Position numbers and translations under genes: made by a program
Assembly: GCA_036279295.1 (NCBI GenBank)
Contig: DASUJK010000100.1
Span: forward strand, 5,229-69,228
Length of the DNA stretch: 64,000 nucleotides
DNA from: DATEPR01 sp036279295
GTDB taxonomy: Bacteria; Actinomycetota; Actinomycetes; Mycobacteriales; Pseudonocardiaceae
Reading direction: 5' to 3'
Notes under the pieces: model-generated
Databases searched by the model: none
What the model saw: the letters and a program-made list of their open reading frames with translations, nothing else
What the model was told of the DNA's origin: nothing
Shown: positions 1-8,100 of the stretch, one piece after another
How the letters are laid out: every line of letters starts with the position of its first letter
Numbering within the stretch: the stretch's first letter is position 1

Positions 1-619
1 CGACCATCACGACGAAGTCGGTCAGCGCGGGCGAGTACACGTGGCCGCCCGCGTTCGCGCCCATGATCAGCGAGATCTGCGGGATCACGCCGGACGCGAC
101 CGTGTTGCGCCGGAAGATCTCGCCGTACAGGCCCAGTGACACCACACCTTCCTGGATGCGTGCGCCGCCGCCCTCGTTGATGCCGATGATCGGCCTGCCG
201 GTGGTCATGGCCAGATCCATCACCTTGACGATCTTCTCGCCGTACACCTCGCCCAGCGAACCGCCGAACACCGTCACGTCCTGGCTGAACACGCACACGG
301 CCCGGCCGTCCACGGTGCCGTGGCCGGTGACGACGCCGTCGCCGTAGGGGCGGTTGCGCTCCAGGCCGAAGTTGGTCGACCGGTGCCGGGCCAACTCGTC
401 CAGTTCGACGAAGGAGTCGGGATCGAGCAGCATCTCGATCCGCTCGCGGGCGGTCATCTTGCCGCGCTCGTGCTGCCGTTCGACGGCCCGCTCGGAACCG
501 GCGTGCACCGCCGCGTCGTTGCGCCGGTACAGGTCGGCCAGCTTGCCGGCCGTGGTGTGGACGTCCGGTTCCGCCGATCCGTCGTCCGGCTCGCCGATCG
601 GTACGGTCGCGCTGCTCAT
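1..619 (-). CDS. accD5: Acyl-CoA (propionyl-CoA) carboxylase beta subunit, AccD5-like, 5' part only
   Basis: This is the carboxyltransferase subunit of a biotin-dependent acyl-CoA carboxylase, which moves CO2 from carboxybiotin to propionyl- or acetyl-CoA to make methylmalonyl- or malonyl-CoA for lipid synthesis. It reads leftwards from an ATG at 619 and leaves the window at base 1, so only about 206 N-terminal residues are visible. Seen: the crotonase-fold start with RERIEMLLD, the FGLERNRPYGDGVVTG stretch, and the acyl-CoA-binding GGGARIQEG loop near residue 148. It is divergent from birA with about 70 bases between them. In this family biotin ligase and carboxylase are functionally paired, which supports AccD5 over other decarboxylase-like paralogs. 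Substrate preference is inferred from synteny. Confidence 0.93.
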   Translation of the reverse strand, partial: MSSATVPIGEPDDGSAEPDVHTTAGKLADLYRRNDAAVHAGSERAVERQHERGKMTARERIEMLLDPDSFVELDELARHRSTNFGLERNRPYGDGVVTGHGTVDGRAVCVFSQDVTVFGGSLGEVYGEKIVKVMDLAMTTGRPIIGINEGGGARIQEGVVSLGLYGEIFRRNTVASGVIPQISLIMGANAGGHVYSPALTDFVVMV

Positions 620-688
620 GACCGGTGAGCCTAACCAGCCAGGTGGCTCAACCGACCTCGGCGTTGCCCACGTCATATCCTTCGCAGG

Positions 689-1471
689 GTGTCCGAGCCG
701 CTGCGTGTCCCAGAACTGCCGGTCGAGTCCTACACCGCCGTGAACGTGGTGCCGACGACCGCGTCCACCAATGCCGACCTGGTCGAAGCCGCCCGTCAGG
801 GGGCCGCCGACCGGACCGTGCTGATCGCCGACGAGCAGACCGGCGGCCAGGGCAGGCTGACCCGGTCGTGGGTGTCGCCGGCCGGCACCGGCCTCTACCT
901 GAGTGTGCTGTACCGGCCGACCGGAGTGGCCGACCGGCTGGGCTGGCTCGCGCTGCTGGCCGGTGTCGCGCTGGTCCGGACCAGCCGGTGGGCCGGTGCC
1001 ACGGCAGCGCTGAAGTGGCCCAACGACCTGCTGCTCGGCCCGGATCTGCGCAAAGGTGCCGGGGTACTGGCCGAAACGAGTGACGATGCCGTCGTACTGG
1101 GCATCGGGCTGAATCTGCTGCCGTTGCCGGCCGGTGTGCCGCTGGGTGCCGGTGGCCTGGCGCCCACGTCACTGGCCGAGGCGGGCGCCACCCGGCTGGA
1201 CCGGACCGAGATCGCGGGCCGGCTGCTCACCGAACTGGCCGGGCTGGAACGGGCGTGGCGGCTGGCAGGCGGGGATCCCGGCGACGCCAGGGCCGAGTAC
1301 GTCGACCACTGCGCGACCATCGGCCAGCAGGTGAACGTGGAACTGCCCGGCAGCACGCTGAGCGGCACGGCGACCGGCATCGGGGGCGACGGCAGCCTGC
1401 TGGTCCGGGCCGACGACGGCGAGCACTCCGTCTACGCGGGCGATGTCGTCCACGTGCGGCCGGCCCCATGA
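689..1471 (+). CDS. birA: Biotin--[acetyl-CoA-carboxylase] ligase
   Basis: This enzyme makes biotinyl-AMP and transfers biotin to the carrier lysine of acyl-CoA carboxylases. It has 260 residues from a GTG start. It is a class I, ligase-only enzyme: the N-terminal helix-turn-helix of E. coli BirA is absent. The biotin-binding segment reads TGGQGRLTRSWVSP, where most relatives have AGRGR, so the first glycine-arginine pair is altered. The KWPNDLLL motif follows near residue 109, then a C-terminal SH3-like domain. It lies divergent to the carboxylase beta subunit gene, the arrangement found in mycobacteria. Only 31 bases separate it from the next gene, so the two may be co-transcribed. Confidence 0.93.
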   Translation: MSEPLRVPELPVESYTAVNVVPTTASTNADLVEAARQGAADRTVLIADEQTGGQGRLTRSWVSPAGTGLYLSVLYRPTGVADRLGWLALLAGVALVRTSRWAGATAALKWPNDLLLGPDLRKGAGVLAETSDDAVVLGIGLNLLPLPAGVPLGAGGLAPTSLAEAGATRLDRTEIAGRLLTELAGLERAWRLAGGDPGDARAEYVDHCATIGQQVNVELPGSTLSGTATGIGGDGSLLVRADDGEHSVYAGDVVHVRPAP

Positions 1472-1502
1472 TGTCCGGACCGGCAGGCAGTACCGTGAGC
1501 GC

Positions 1503-2033
1503 ATGGCCTACCCCGACAACGTCCTGACCGAGGGCGAGCAGGTGGTGATCCACAAGCACCCGCACTGGAAGATGCTCATCCTGCCGGTGCTGATCTTCCT
1601 GGTCGTGGTCGCCGCCGGTGCGTTCTTGTCCGCACTGTCCCGCAACCAGTCGTGGCACATGATCGCCTGGATCGCCATCGTGGTGGTCGGCGTCGTGCTC
1701 GTGGTGTGGCTGACGATCATCCCGCTGCTGCGCTGGCGCACGACGCACTTCATCGTGACCACCGACAGGGTGATGGCCCGCGAGGGTGTGCTGAACCGGA
1801 CGGGCATGGACATCCCGTTGTCCAGGATCAACAGTGTGCGGTTCGAGCACGGACTGATCGACCGGATCTGGGGTGCCGGCACGCTGATCATCGAGTCGGC
1901 GTCGGACGAACCGCTGGAGTTCGACGACATCCCGAACGTCGAGTACGTGCACTCGCTGCTGTACCGCGAGGTGAACGACAACCCGGACGACGACTACCGA
2001 CCCACCCACCGGCGCCACCAGGAAGATCGCTGA
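1503..2033 (+). CDS. PH domain-containing membrane protein (Rv3278c-like)
   Basis: A 176-residue membrane protein of the bacterial PH-domain (YdbT/YdbS-like) family, role unknown. Two hydrophobic segments lie at about residues 27-47 and 54-76 (LILPVLIFLVVVAAGAFL and IAWIAIVVVGVVLVVWL), followed by a conserved PH-like domain with RWRTTHFIVTTDRV, the MDIPLSRINSVRFEHGLIDRIWGAGTL core, and ESASDEPLEFDDI. The ATG at 1503 was chosen because it directly precedes the first conserved residues; an upstream in-frame extension overlaps birA and has no family-like sequence. Its position beside birA and accD5 matches the mycobacterial locus. It ends one base before the next start codon, suggesting coupled translation. 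Confidence 0.88.
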   Translation: MAYPDNVLTEGEQVVIHKHPHWKMLILPVLIFLVVVAAGAFLSALSRNQSWHMIAWIAIVVVGVVLVVWLTIIPLLRWRTTHFIVTTDRVMAREGVLNRTGMDIPLSRINSVRFEHGLIDRIWGAGTLIIESASDEPLEFDDIPNVEYVHSLLYREVNDNPDDDYRPTHRRHQEDR

Positions 2034-2034
2034 C

Positions 2035-2985
2035 GTGGGCGCCCGCGAGGTCGGCCTGCCCGTCGTCGTGGAGTCGCCGGAGTCCGGCGCGCTGCCGACC
2101 GAGGTGACCATCTGGGAGGTCGGCGCGCGCGACGGCCTGCAGAACGAGTCCGCGGTGCTGCCCGTGGCCGTGAAGCTGGAGTTCCTGGACCGGATGGCCG
2201 ACGCGGGGCTGACCATCCTGGAGGCGACCAGTTTCGTGTCGCCGAAGTGGGTGCCGCAGCTGGCCGACGCCGAACAGCTGTTGGCAGGCCTTGATCAGCG
2301 GGACGGCGTGAGCTACCCGGTGCTGGTGCCCAACGAGCGTGGCCTGGACCGGGCGCTGGCGGCCGGTGTCCGGCACATCGCGATCTTCGGCAGCGCCACC
2401 GAGACGTTCGCCCGGCGCAACCTCAACCGTTCGCTGGACGACCAGTTCGCCATGTTCGAGCCGGTGGTCACCAGGGCGCGGGCCGAAGGACTGGACGTCC
2501 GGGCGTACGTGTCCATGTGCTTCGGCGACCCGTGGGAGGGCAAGGTGCCGGCCGACCAGGTGGTCGCGGTCGGTCGGCGGCTGCTCGATCTCGGCTGTAG
2601 CCAGCTGTCGCTCGGCGACACGATCGGCGTGGCCACGGCGGGTCAGGTCGAGGCGCTGCTCGGCGGGTTCCTCGCCACCGGCATGCCGGTGGACGCGCTC
2701 GCAGTGCACTTCCACGACACCTACGGCCAGGCACTGGCGAACACGTTGGCAGCACTGCGTATGGGTGTGTCCTGTGTGGACTCGTCGGCCGGTGGGCTCG
2801 GCGGCTGCCCGTATGCCGAGTCGGCGACGGGGAACCTGGCCACCGAGGATCTGGTGTGGATGCTGGACGGCCTCGGCGTGCGGACGGGTGTCGACCTGGA
2901 CAAGCTGGTGGCGACGAGCGCCTGGCTGGCCGAACAGCTCGGCAGGCCGAGTCCGTCGCGGGTCGTGCGCGCACTGGCGGGGTAG
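2035..2985 (+). CDS. Hydroxymethylglutaryl-CoA lyase
   Basis: This enzyme cleaves HMG-CoA to acetyl-CoA and acetoacetate in leucine and branched-chain acyl-CoA breakdown. It has 316 residues in a TIM-barrel. Seen: the N-terminal VTIWEVGARDGLQNE motif with the catalytic Arg-Asp pair, the FVSPKWVPQ substrate-binding stretch, the metal-binding HFHDTYGQ segment, and the signature GGLGGCPYAESATGN near residue 258 carrying the active-site cysteine. The GTG start lies one base after the upstream stop. The first 20 or so residues before VTIWEV are not conserved, so an internal start is possible. The neighbouring carboxylase gene fits a role in acyl-CoA catabolism. Confidence 0.92.
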   Translation: MGAREVGLPVVVESPESGALPTEVTIWEVGARDGLQNESAVLPVAVKLEFLDRMADAGLTILEATSFVSPKWVPQLADAEQLLAGLDQRDGVSYPVLVPNERGLDRALAAGVRHIAIFGSATETFARRNLNRSLDDQFAMFEPVVTRARAEGLDVRAYVSMCFGDPWEGKVPADQVVAVGRRLLDLGCSQLSLGDTIGVATAGQVEALLGGFLATGMPVDALAVHFHDTYGQALANTLAALRMGVSCVDSSAGGLGGCPYAESATGNLATEDLVWMLDGLGVRTGVDLDKLVATSAWLAEQLGRPSPSRVVRALAG

Positions 2986-2987
2986 GC

Positions 2988-3566
2988 ATGGCCACCGCGT
3001 TGGAGATCGTCGAGGTCAGTGACTCGACCTGGCCCGCGCTGGTGGACCTGTTCGGCCCCAACGGAGCCATCGCCGGCTGCTGGTGCACGTGGTTCTGGCA
3101 GAGCGGCGGGCAGATCAGCAGGGACCGGTCGGCTGCCAACCGGGAGATGCTGCACGAGCGGGTGTGTTCCGGGGTGCCGGTCGGGCTGGTGGCGATGTCC
3201 GGCTCGACGGCGGTCGGCTGGATCGCCGTGGCACCCCGGCTGTCCTACGTCCGGCTGTCCCGCTCGAAGATCACCCGGCCCGCCGATGCCGACGAGGACC
3301 TGTCCGACGTGTGGTCGGTGACCTGCTTCTACGTGCGCAAAGGTGAGCGCCGCAAGGGAATCGCGGGTGAGTTGCTGGCCGCCGCCGTCGCGTTCGCCGA
3401 GCGCCACGGTGCCGTCGCGGTGGAGGGATATCCGGTGATCACCGATGGCGCGCGGCGATCGGTCGGCGAGTTGTACCACGGCACGCTGAGTGGATTCCTG
3501 GCCGCGGGCTTCGAACTGGTCGAGGAGCGATCGCCGGTCCGGGCCCTGGTGCGGCGCGCGCTGTAG
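2988..3566 (+). CDS. GNAT family N-acetyltransferase
   Basis: A 192-residue GNAT-fold acetyltransferase, substrate unknown. It starts at the ATG at 2988, two bases after the HMG-CoA lyase stop. Seen: the beta4-alpha3 core WSVTCFYVRKGERRKGIAGELLAAAVAFA, containing the acetyl-CoA pyrophosphate-binding R/Q-x-x-G-x-A pattern, and a C-terminal stretch typical of the family. A tryptophan and cysteine-rich N-terminal segment (AGCWCTWFWQSGG) is characteristic of a GNAT subgroup common in actinobacteria. The tight spacing suggests it shares a transcript with the lyase, but nothing ties the two functions together. Confidence 0.88.
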   Translation: MATALEIVEVSDSTWPALVDLFGPNGAIAGCWCTWFWQSGGQISRDRSAANREMLHERVCSGVPVGLVAMSGSTAVGWIAVAPRLSYVRLSRSKITRPADADEDLSDVWSVTCFYVRKGERRKGIAGELLAAAVAFAERHGAVAVEGYPVITDGARRSVGELYHGTLSGFLAAGFELVEERSPVRALVRRAL

Positions 3567-3651
3567 CAGGCAATAATCACCCGATCGGGTGAAACCTTTC
3601 GTAGGTGTCCGACGTCCAATGTGGCACCCGAGGACGATGCCGGAGGTGGCC

Positions 3652-4101
3652 GTGACGACCAACCACCGGGACGAGGTTGCCCAACTGCTGGCCGACTATC
3701 GGCGCAGCCGGGAGCAACTGGCGTCGGTGCACAGAACCCTGAAGTCCATCACCGAATCGGCCAGCAGCCCGGACGGCCTGATCACCGCGTCCGTCGACTC
3801 GGCCGGCACCCTGTCCGGCCTGAAGATCGCCGACGACGCCTACCGCGGTTACCGGCCCACCGAATTGGCCGACGCCATCGTGGCCGCCACCCGGTCGGCG
3901 GCGGCGAAAGCCGGTGCACGAGCGCGTGAGGCACTGGCGCCGGTGCTGCCGTCGGACGCCGATCCGGCCGCCGTGCTGGCCGGCACCGCCGACCTGGCAC
4001 CGGAGGAGATCGCGCCGCCGGTGCGTGCCCGGCGTGCCGAGCCCGACGACGAGACCTACGAGGAAACCACCTGGATGAACCGAGCCGGGCGAGGTCGATG
4101 A
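3652..4101 (+). CDS. YbaB/EbfC family nucleoid-associated-type protein
   Basis: A 149-residue protein of the YbaB/EbfC fold. N-terminal helix DEVAQLLADYRRSREQLASVHRTLKSI is followed by a small beta region (DGLITASVDSAGTLSGLKIADDAYR) and a long helix. In actinobacteria such proteins commonly sit directly before WXG100-like and large secreted toxin genes, as here, and may serve as a chaperone or structural partner; that role is inference. The GTG at 3652 is chosen because GGAGGT at 3642-3647 precedes it and the conserved domain begins at once. An ATG at 3637 is an alternative. It ends one base before the next gene, and the three genes through 6254 look like one operon with the immunity candidate. 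Confidence 0.82.
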   Translation: MTTNHRDEVAQLLADYRRSREQLASVHRTLKSITESASSPDGLITASVDSAGTLSGLKIADDAYRGYRPTELADAIVAATRSAAAKAGARAREALAPVLPSDADPAAVLAGTADLAPEEIAPPVRARRAEPDDETYEETTWMNRAGRGR

Positions 4102-4102
4102 G

Positions 4103-4420
4103 ATGGCAGGTTTCGAGGCCGACCCGGCCACACTGGCCCGGCACGCCGCCGAGTTTCCCGGCCTGGCCGACCAGGCAGGCGCGATCCACGGCGAGCTGAG
4201 CGCGGCACTGGCGGCGGCAGGCCCCTGCTGGGGCGGTGACGCGGCAGGCCAGAATTTCGCCGACGGGCACGTCCAACCAGCTGACGGCACACTGGCGCGG
4301 CTGGCCGCACTGCCCGGCCAACTGACGGACGTCGGCGACCGGTTCACGGCGACAGCGGCCAACTACCAACGGGTCGACGAGTACGGCGCGAGCCTGATCG
4401 GAGGCGGCAGTGGGGATTGA
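4103..4420 (+). CDS. WXG100-like ESX-type protein
   Basis: A 105-residue helical-hairpin protein of the WXG100/ESX superfamily. Two helices (about residues 8-38 and 58-92) flank a turn reading PCWGGDAAGQNF, equivalent to the W-x-G motif. Such small proteins are exported by type VII secretion systems, usually as partners of larger substrates. It overlaps the start of the toxin gene by 11 bases in another frame, which favours coordinated synthesis. No ESX core genes (EccC, EccD) lie in the window, so export would depend on a system encoded elsewhere. It is a good candidate for the secretion partner of the downstream TNT protein. Confidence 0.82.
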   Translation: MAGFEADPATLARHAAEFPGLADQAGAIHGELSAALAAAGPCWGGDAAGQNFADGHVQPADGTLARLAALPGQLTDVGDRFTATAANYQRVDEYGASLIGGGSGD

Positions 4421-6254
4421 GCTTCCGGGCGAACTGGCCGACGTGGCAGCGAAAGCCGGTGTGCGGTGGCCGGCCGCGGACGAGGAGGCCATGCGGACAT
4501 CGGCCCAGGCGTGGCGCCAGGCCGGCACGAAGCTCACCGCGTTGGCCAAGGACGCGGACGGCACGGCGAACCAGGCACTGTCCGCGGTGAGCGGGCCGAC
4601 CGGTGTGGCAGCGTCGAAGCACTGGCAGACGTTCGTGGCACCGGACACCGGTCACCTGACCAGCACGGCGGCCGGCTGTGCCAATGCGGCCGACCGGCTC
4701 GACCACGCGGCCGATCAGGTGGGCGCGGCCAAGGTGCAGATCGTGTCCCACCTGGTGAACCTGGCCAAGAACACCGACGCGGCGAACCAGGCCGCTGCCG
4801 CTGGACACCCGACGGCGTTGGCCGGGTTGCACACGACGGTGCAGGACACGGCGAGCAGCGTCGCGCAGGTGAACCACTCGCTGACCAACTCGATCCGCCT
4901 CGACCACGCGGTACCGGTCACCCAGGTGGCAGCCCAGGTGACCCAGCCGGTCACGCACGGCGTCATCGGCCAGCACGACATCAGCCAGCACATGACCGCC
5001 GACACCGGCCCACTGGTCGCGATCAACCCGGCGCACCACATCGATCCGACCAGCACCGGCCCGACCGGTCCCGATGGCGGCCACACCGGCCCCGTCCAGG
5101 TCACCCCGGCGGCAGCCCAGCCCGTCGTCCAGCCGGTTGCGCAGCCGATCGGTGCCGTGCTGGGCGGCCACGGTGCCGGCCCCGGTGACCCGGGTCTGGT
5201 GCACAGCGGCGCACCCACCCCGGCGATGGGCGTCACCGTGGCCCAGTCGGCCGCTCCCGCGCTCGCCGCGCCACCAGTGGGCGTCGCGTCCACCCACACC
5301 GACTTCGCACCACCGCCACCCGCCCAACCGGCTCCCGCCCCGCAACCCGGCTTCGGCGGCGCGGGAGCCGCACCCACCCCGTCGTTCGGCACCCCGGTGC
5401 CCCAACAGCCGACGGCAGCCCCGGCACCAAGCCCCATGGCACCGCCACCCGCCGCCGCGGCCACCCGAACGACCCAGGCAGCGCCCCCACCCGCCGCCGA
5501 CAACCGGCGCCAGGACGCCGGCCAGGCCCAGGACCCGGTGGCCGCGCCGGAAATGAGCCGGCCGGCCAGGCAGAGCCAGCGGCGCGATCCCAATGTCGCG
5601 TTGTTCCTGGTCTACCTGTTCCCGATCGGTCAGCTGCCGAAGGCGTCCAGCCGACCGGTGCGGCAACTGCCGCCGCCCGCCGAGGAAACCGACTTCGCAG
5701 CCGGGCTCCGCTTCGAACCGCACGATCATCCCGAGTCACACTTGATGGACACGTCGACCGTGGCACCAGCACCGATCCATCCCGGGTTGGCCGAACCCAC
5801 GCTGGCCGGGCACTACGACCCGCTCGGCGGTGAGCACGAGCGGGACTGGGACCGCCGCTTCCTGGTCCGCCCGGCCGACGACGAGCACAGCGCCGAGTAC
5901 GCATGGCCGCCCGGGGAACTGTTCCCGGAGGGCGGCTGCGACGACGGTGAGCCGGAGGTCCTGGCGCCCGACACGGTCATCGACCGGTTCGGCACCGCGG
6001 ACGGCCGGGTGTTCAGCGCGGACGGCACCCCGTTCGCCCGCCGGTCCCTGCCGCCCGACCACCTGACCGCCGGCTACCACCGTTACCGGGTGACCAGAGA
6101 ACTGCCGGTGTGGCGGACGCTGTCCGCCGCCTGGTTCGGCCAGCCGGGCGGCGGCGTGCGCTACCGCGCCGTCTACCCGGCCGCTGACCTGGTCGCCATG
6201 GGTTATCTGACCGAGCTGACCGGAACGGAACATGGGCCGGAACATGGACACTGA
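4410..6254 (+). CDS. CpnT-like polymorphic toxin with C-terminal TNT (NAD+ glycohydrolase) domain
   Basis: A 614-residue modular protein. Residues 1-170 form an alpha-helical WXG100-type leader like the N-terminus of mycobacterial CpnT. Residues 170-420 are a Pro/Ala/Gln-rich linker. A charged stretch leads into residues 520-605, which match the TNT domain of the tuberculosis necrotizing toxin: DRFGTADGRVFSADGTPFA, then YHRYRV with His557, then WFGQPGGG with Gln578, then GYLTEL. In M. tuberculosis TNT hydrolyses NAD+ and needs a His and a Gln; these two are the likely equivalents. The preceding WXG100-like gene and the overlapping downstream small gene complete a secretion-partner, toxin and immunity layout. 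Toxic activity is inferred from the family. Confidence 0.88.
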   Translation: MGIELPGELADVAAKAGVRWPAADEEAMRTSAQAWRQAGTKLTALAKDADGTANQALSAVSGPTGVAASKHWQTFVAPDTGHLTSTAAGCANAADRLDHAADQVGAAKVQIVSHLVNLAKNTDAANQAAAAGHPTALAGLHTTVQDTASSVAQVNHSLTNSIRLDHAVPVTQVAAQVTQPVTHGVIGQHDISQHMTADTGPLVAINPAHHIDPTSTGPTGPDGGHTGPVQVTPAAAQPVVQPVAQPIGAVLGGHGAGPGDPGLVHSGAPTPAMGVTVAQSAAPALAAPPVGVASTHTDFAPPPPAQPAPAPQPGFGGAGAAPTPSFGTPVPQQPTAAPAPSPMAPPPAAAATRTTQAAPPPAADNRRQDAGQAQDPVAAPEMSRPARQSQRRDPNVALFLVYLFPIGQLPKASSRPVRQLPPPAEETDFAAGLRFEPHDHPESHLMDTSTVAPAPIHPGLAEPTLAGHYDPLGGEHERDWDRRFLVRPADDEHSAEYAWPPGELFPEGGCDDGEPEVLAPDTVIDRFGTADGRVFSADGTPFARRSLPPDHLTAGYHRYRVTRELPVWRTLSAAWFGQPGGGVRYRAVYPAADLVAMGYLTELTGTEHGPEHGH

Positions 6255-6528
6255 GTCGATCATCAAATGGCTGACCGCGGCCGGCGTGCCGGCCGAAGTC
6301 GTGTCCATCGGCACCGAAGCTGATAACACATGGTGCCTGCTGCGCGACGAACAACCCGGTGAGGGCGGCGCTGATGCCGTCGTGTCCTGGGAGGTGTTCT
6401 GGCGCGAGCAGGGCAACCGGTACGACTGGGCCCGGTTTACGAACGAGCAGGTGGCGTGCTACTACCTGTTCGGCCGTCTGGTGTTCGCACAGGTGGTCCG
6501 GGGAGCGGTGCAGACCACTGCTCAGTGA
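6244..6528 (+). CDS. Candidate immunity protein for the TNT toxin (IFT-like)
   Basis: A 94-residue acidic protein whose start overlaps the end of the toxin gene (stop at 6252-6254). It has no signal peptide or membrane segment. A first half ending in WCLLRDEQPGEGGADAVVSWEVFWRE and a second half YDWARFTNEQVACYYLFGRLVFAQVV suggest a compact alpha/beta fold. Known TNT toxins are paired with a small cytoplasmic immunity factor (IFT) encoded immediately downstream, and position, size and acidity all fit. Sequence identity to IFT cannot be judged here. An ATG at 6232 is an alternative start, adding four residues. The gene ends convergently with hisN, overlapping it by 7 bases. Confidence 0.72.
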   Translation: MDTESIIKWLTAAGVPAEVVSIGTEADNTWCLLRDEQPGEGGADAVVSWEVFWREQGNRYDWARFTNEQVACYYLFGRLVFAQVVRGAVQTTAQ

Positions 6529-7322
6529 TCAGTCGGCGGCGGGCCGAGTGTGGTGAGAACGGCGTCGTGCACGCGGCCGTTGGTGGACAGCGCGGAGCCG
6601 TTGTCGTGCCTCGGTGTGCCGCGCAGATCGGTGAACCGGCCACCGGCTTCCCGCACGATGACCTGCAACGCGGCCACGTCCCACGGGTTCACGATCGCCT
6701 CGGCGGCCACGTCCATCGCGCCCTCGGCGACCAGGCAGTGCTGCCAGAAGTCACCGAACGCCCTGGTCTCCCAACAGGCGTCGGCGAGCCGCAGGTACGC
6801 CTCCCTCGTGTGGTGGCGCGACCAGCTGCCGATGTCGGTGGTGGACACATAGGCGTCGGCGAGATCGTCCACTCCGGACACCGAGATCCGCCACGGCTGG
6901 TCGATCCCGGTGGCCGACGTCCACGCGCCATGGCCATCGGCCGCCCACCAGCGCCTGCCCAGTGCCGGCGCGCTGGCCACCCCGGCCACCGGCACACCGT
7001 CCACCAGCAGCGCGATCAGCGTGGCCCACGCTGGTACGCCACGCAGGAAGTTCTTCGTCCCGTCCACCGGGTCGATCAGCCAGGTTCGCCCGGCGCCGAC
7101 CTGGCCACCACGCTCCTCGCCCGCGACCTGGTCGCCGGGCCGTGCGGTGGCGAGCAGTTCCCGGATCCGGTCCTCCACGGCGAGGTCGGCATCGGTTACC
7201 GGAGTCCGATCGGGCTTGCGGTCGACTTTCAGGTCGTTGGCTCGAAAGCGCGCTGCGGTGATCTCATCGGCCGCGTCGGCGAGGGCAAGGGCCAGTTCGA
7301 TATCAGATTGGTCGAGTGACAC
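6522..7322 (-). CDS. hisN: Histidinol-phosphatase, inositol monophosphatase family
   Basis: A 266-residue Mg2+-dependent phosphatase of the inositol monophosphatase superfamily, most likely the HisN-type enzyme that removes phosphate from histidinol phosphate in histidine synthesis. Seen: DADLAVEDRIRELL, the metal-binding GEERGG and WLIDPVDGTKNF motifs, and the distal INPWDVAALQVIVREAGG motif. The phenylalanine after DGTKN and the RGVPAWATLIAL context favour HisN over true inositol phosphatases. The GTG at 7322 was chosen because it gives the usual family length; upstream in-frame sequence is arginine-rich and unlike the family. It is divergent from the response regulator gene and converges on the toxin immunity candidate. 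Confidence 0.88.
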   Translation of the reverse strand: MSLDQSDIELALALADAADEITAARFRANDLKVDRKPDRTPVTDADLAVEDRIRELLATARPGDQVAGEERGGQVGAGRTWLIDPVDGTKNFLRGVPAWATLIALLVDGVPVAGVASAPALGRRWWAADGHGAWTSATGIDQPWRISVSGVDDLADAYVSTTDIGSWSRHHTREAYLRLADACWETRAFGDFWQHCLVAEGAMDVAAEAIVNPWDVAALQVIVREAGGRFTDLRGTPRHDNGSALSTNGRVHDAVLTTLGPPPTDH

Positions 7323-7393
7323 GGTGTGGATGCTGTCATGAATACGCTGGGTGTCCTGATGGAGTGCCTGGTCGGACCACGGAGGAGTGCACT

Positions 7394-8068
7394 GTGAACG
7401 TGGTGCTGCTGGCGGAGGACGATCCGACGATCGCCGAGCCGCTGTCACGGGCACTGCACCGGGAGGGCTACGTGGTCCAGGTCGTCGCGGACGGACCGTC
7501 CGCTCTGGAGGCCGCGAACGCCGGTGGGGCCGATCTGTTGGTCCTGGACCTCGGTCTGCCCGGGATGGACGGCCTTGAGGTGTGCCGGCGGCTGCGCTCG
7601 GCGGGTCGGGGACTGCCGGTGCTGATGCTGACCGCGCGGGCCGACGAGGTGGACTTCGTCGTCGGTCTGGACGCCGGTGCCGACGACTATGTGGCCAAGC
7701 CGTTCCGACTGGCCGAGCTGATGGCCAGGATCCGGGCGCTGCTGCGGCGCAGGTCACCGGAGACGCTGGAGGCCAGCGGGGTGCGAATGGACCTCGGGGC
7801 CCGGCTGGTCACGGTGGACGGTGCCGAGATCCAGTTGGCCAACAAGGAGTTCGAGCTGCTCAGGGTCCTGATGCAGCACGCGGGTCACGTCGTCACCAGG
7901 GAAGAGATCCTGTTCGAGGTGTGGAACGGGCCGGAGCTGAAGAACAGCAAAACCCTGGACATGCACATGTCCTGGCTGCGCAGGAAACTCGGCGACGGCA
8001 GCCCTCGGTCGGCGGAACGGCGGATCGCCACCGTGCGCGGGGTGGGCTTCCGGTTCAATGCTGACTAA
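7394..8068 (+). CDS. OmpR/PhoB-family response regulator
   Basis: A 224-residue two-component response regulator. The receiver domain occupies about residues 1-118, with the acidic pocket EDD at 8-10, the phospho-acceptor Asp52 in VLDLGLPGMDG, Thr in MLTARAD, and the conserved Lys in DYVAKPFRL. A winged-helix DNA-binding domain follows (ELQ-type entry IQLANKEFELLRVLM, ending in RGVGFRFN). The GTG at 7394 has a GGAGGAG box at 7381-7387. The cognate kinase gene begins 32 bases downstream. The stimulus is unknown. The pair is not part of the mycobacterial order of this locus, so it is an accessory system placed between hisN and gtrA. Confidence 0.92.
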   Translation: MNVVLLAEDDPTIAEPLSRALHREGYVVQVVADGPSALEAANAGGADLLVLDLGLPGMDGLEVCRRLRSAGRGLPVLMLTARADEVDFVVGLDAGADDYVAKPFRLAELMARIRALLRRRSPETLEASGVRMDLGARLVTVDGAEIQLANKEFELLRVLMQHAGHVVTREEILFEVWNGPELKNSKTLDMHMSWLRRKLGDGSPRSAERRIATVRGVGFRFNAD

Positions 8069-8100
8069 CATTTTTCGGGGCCGGTGACTGGGAGGGACCT

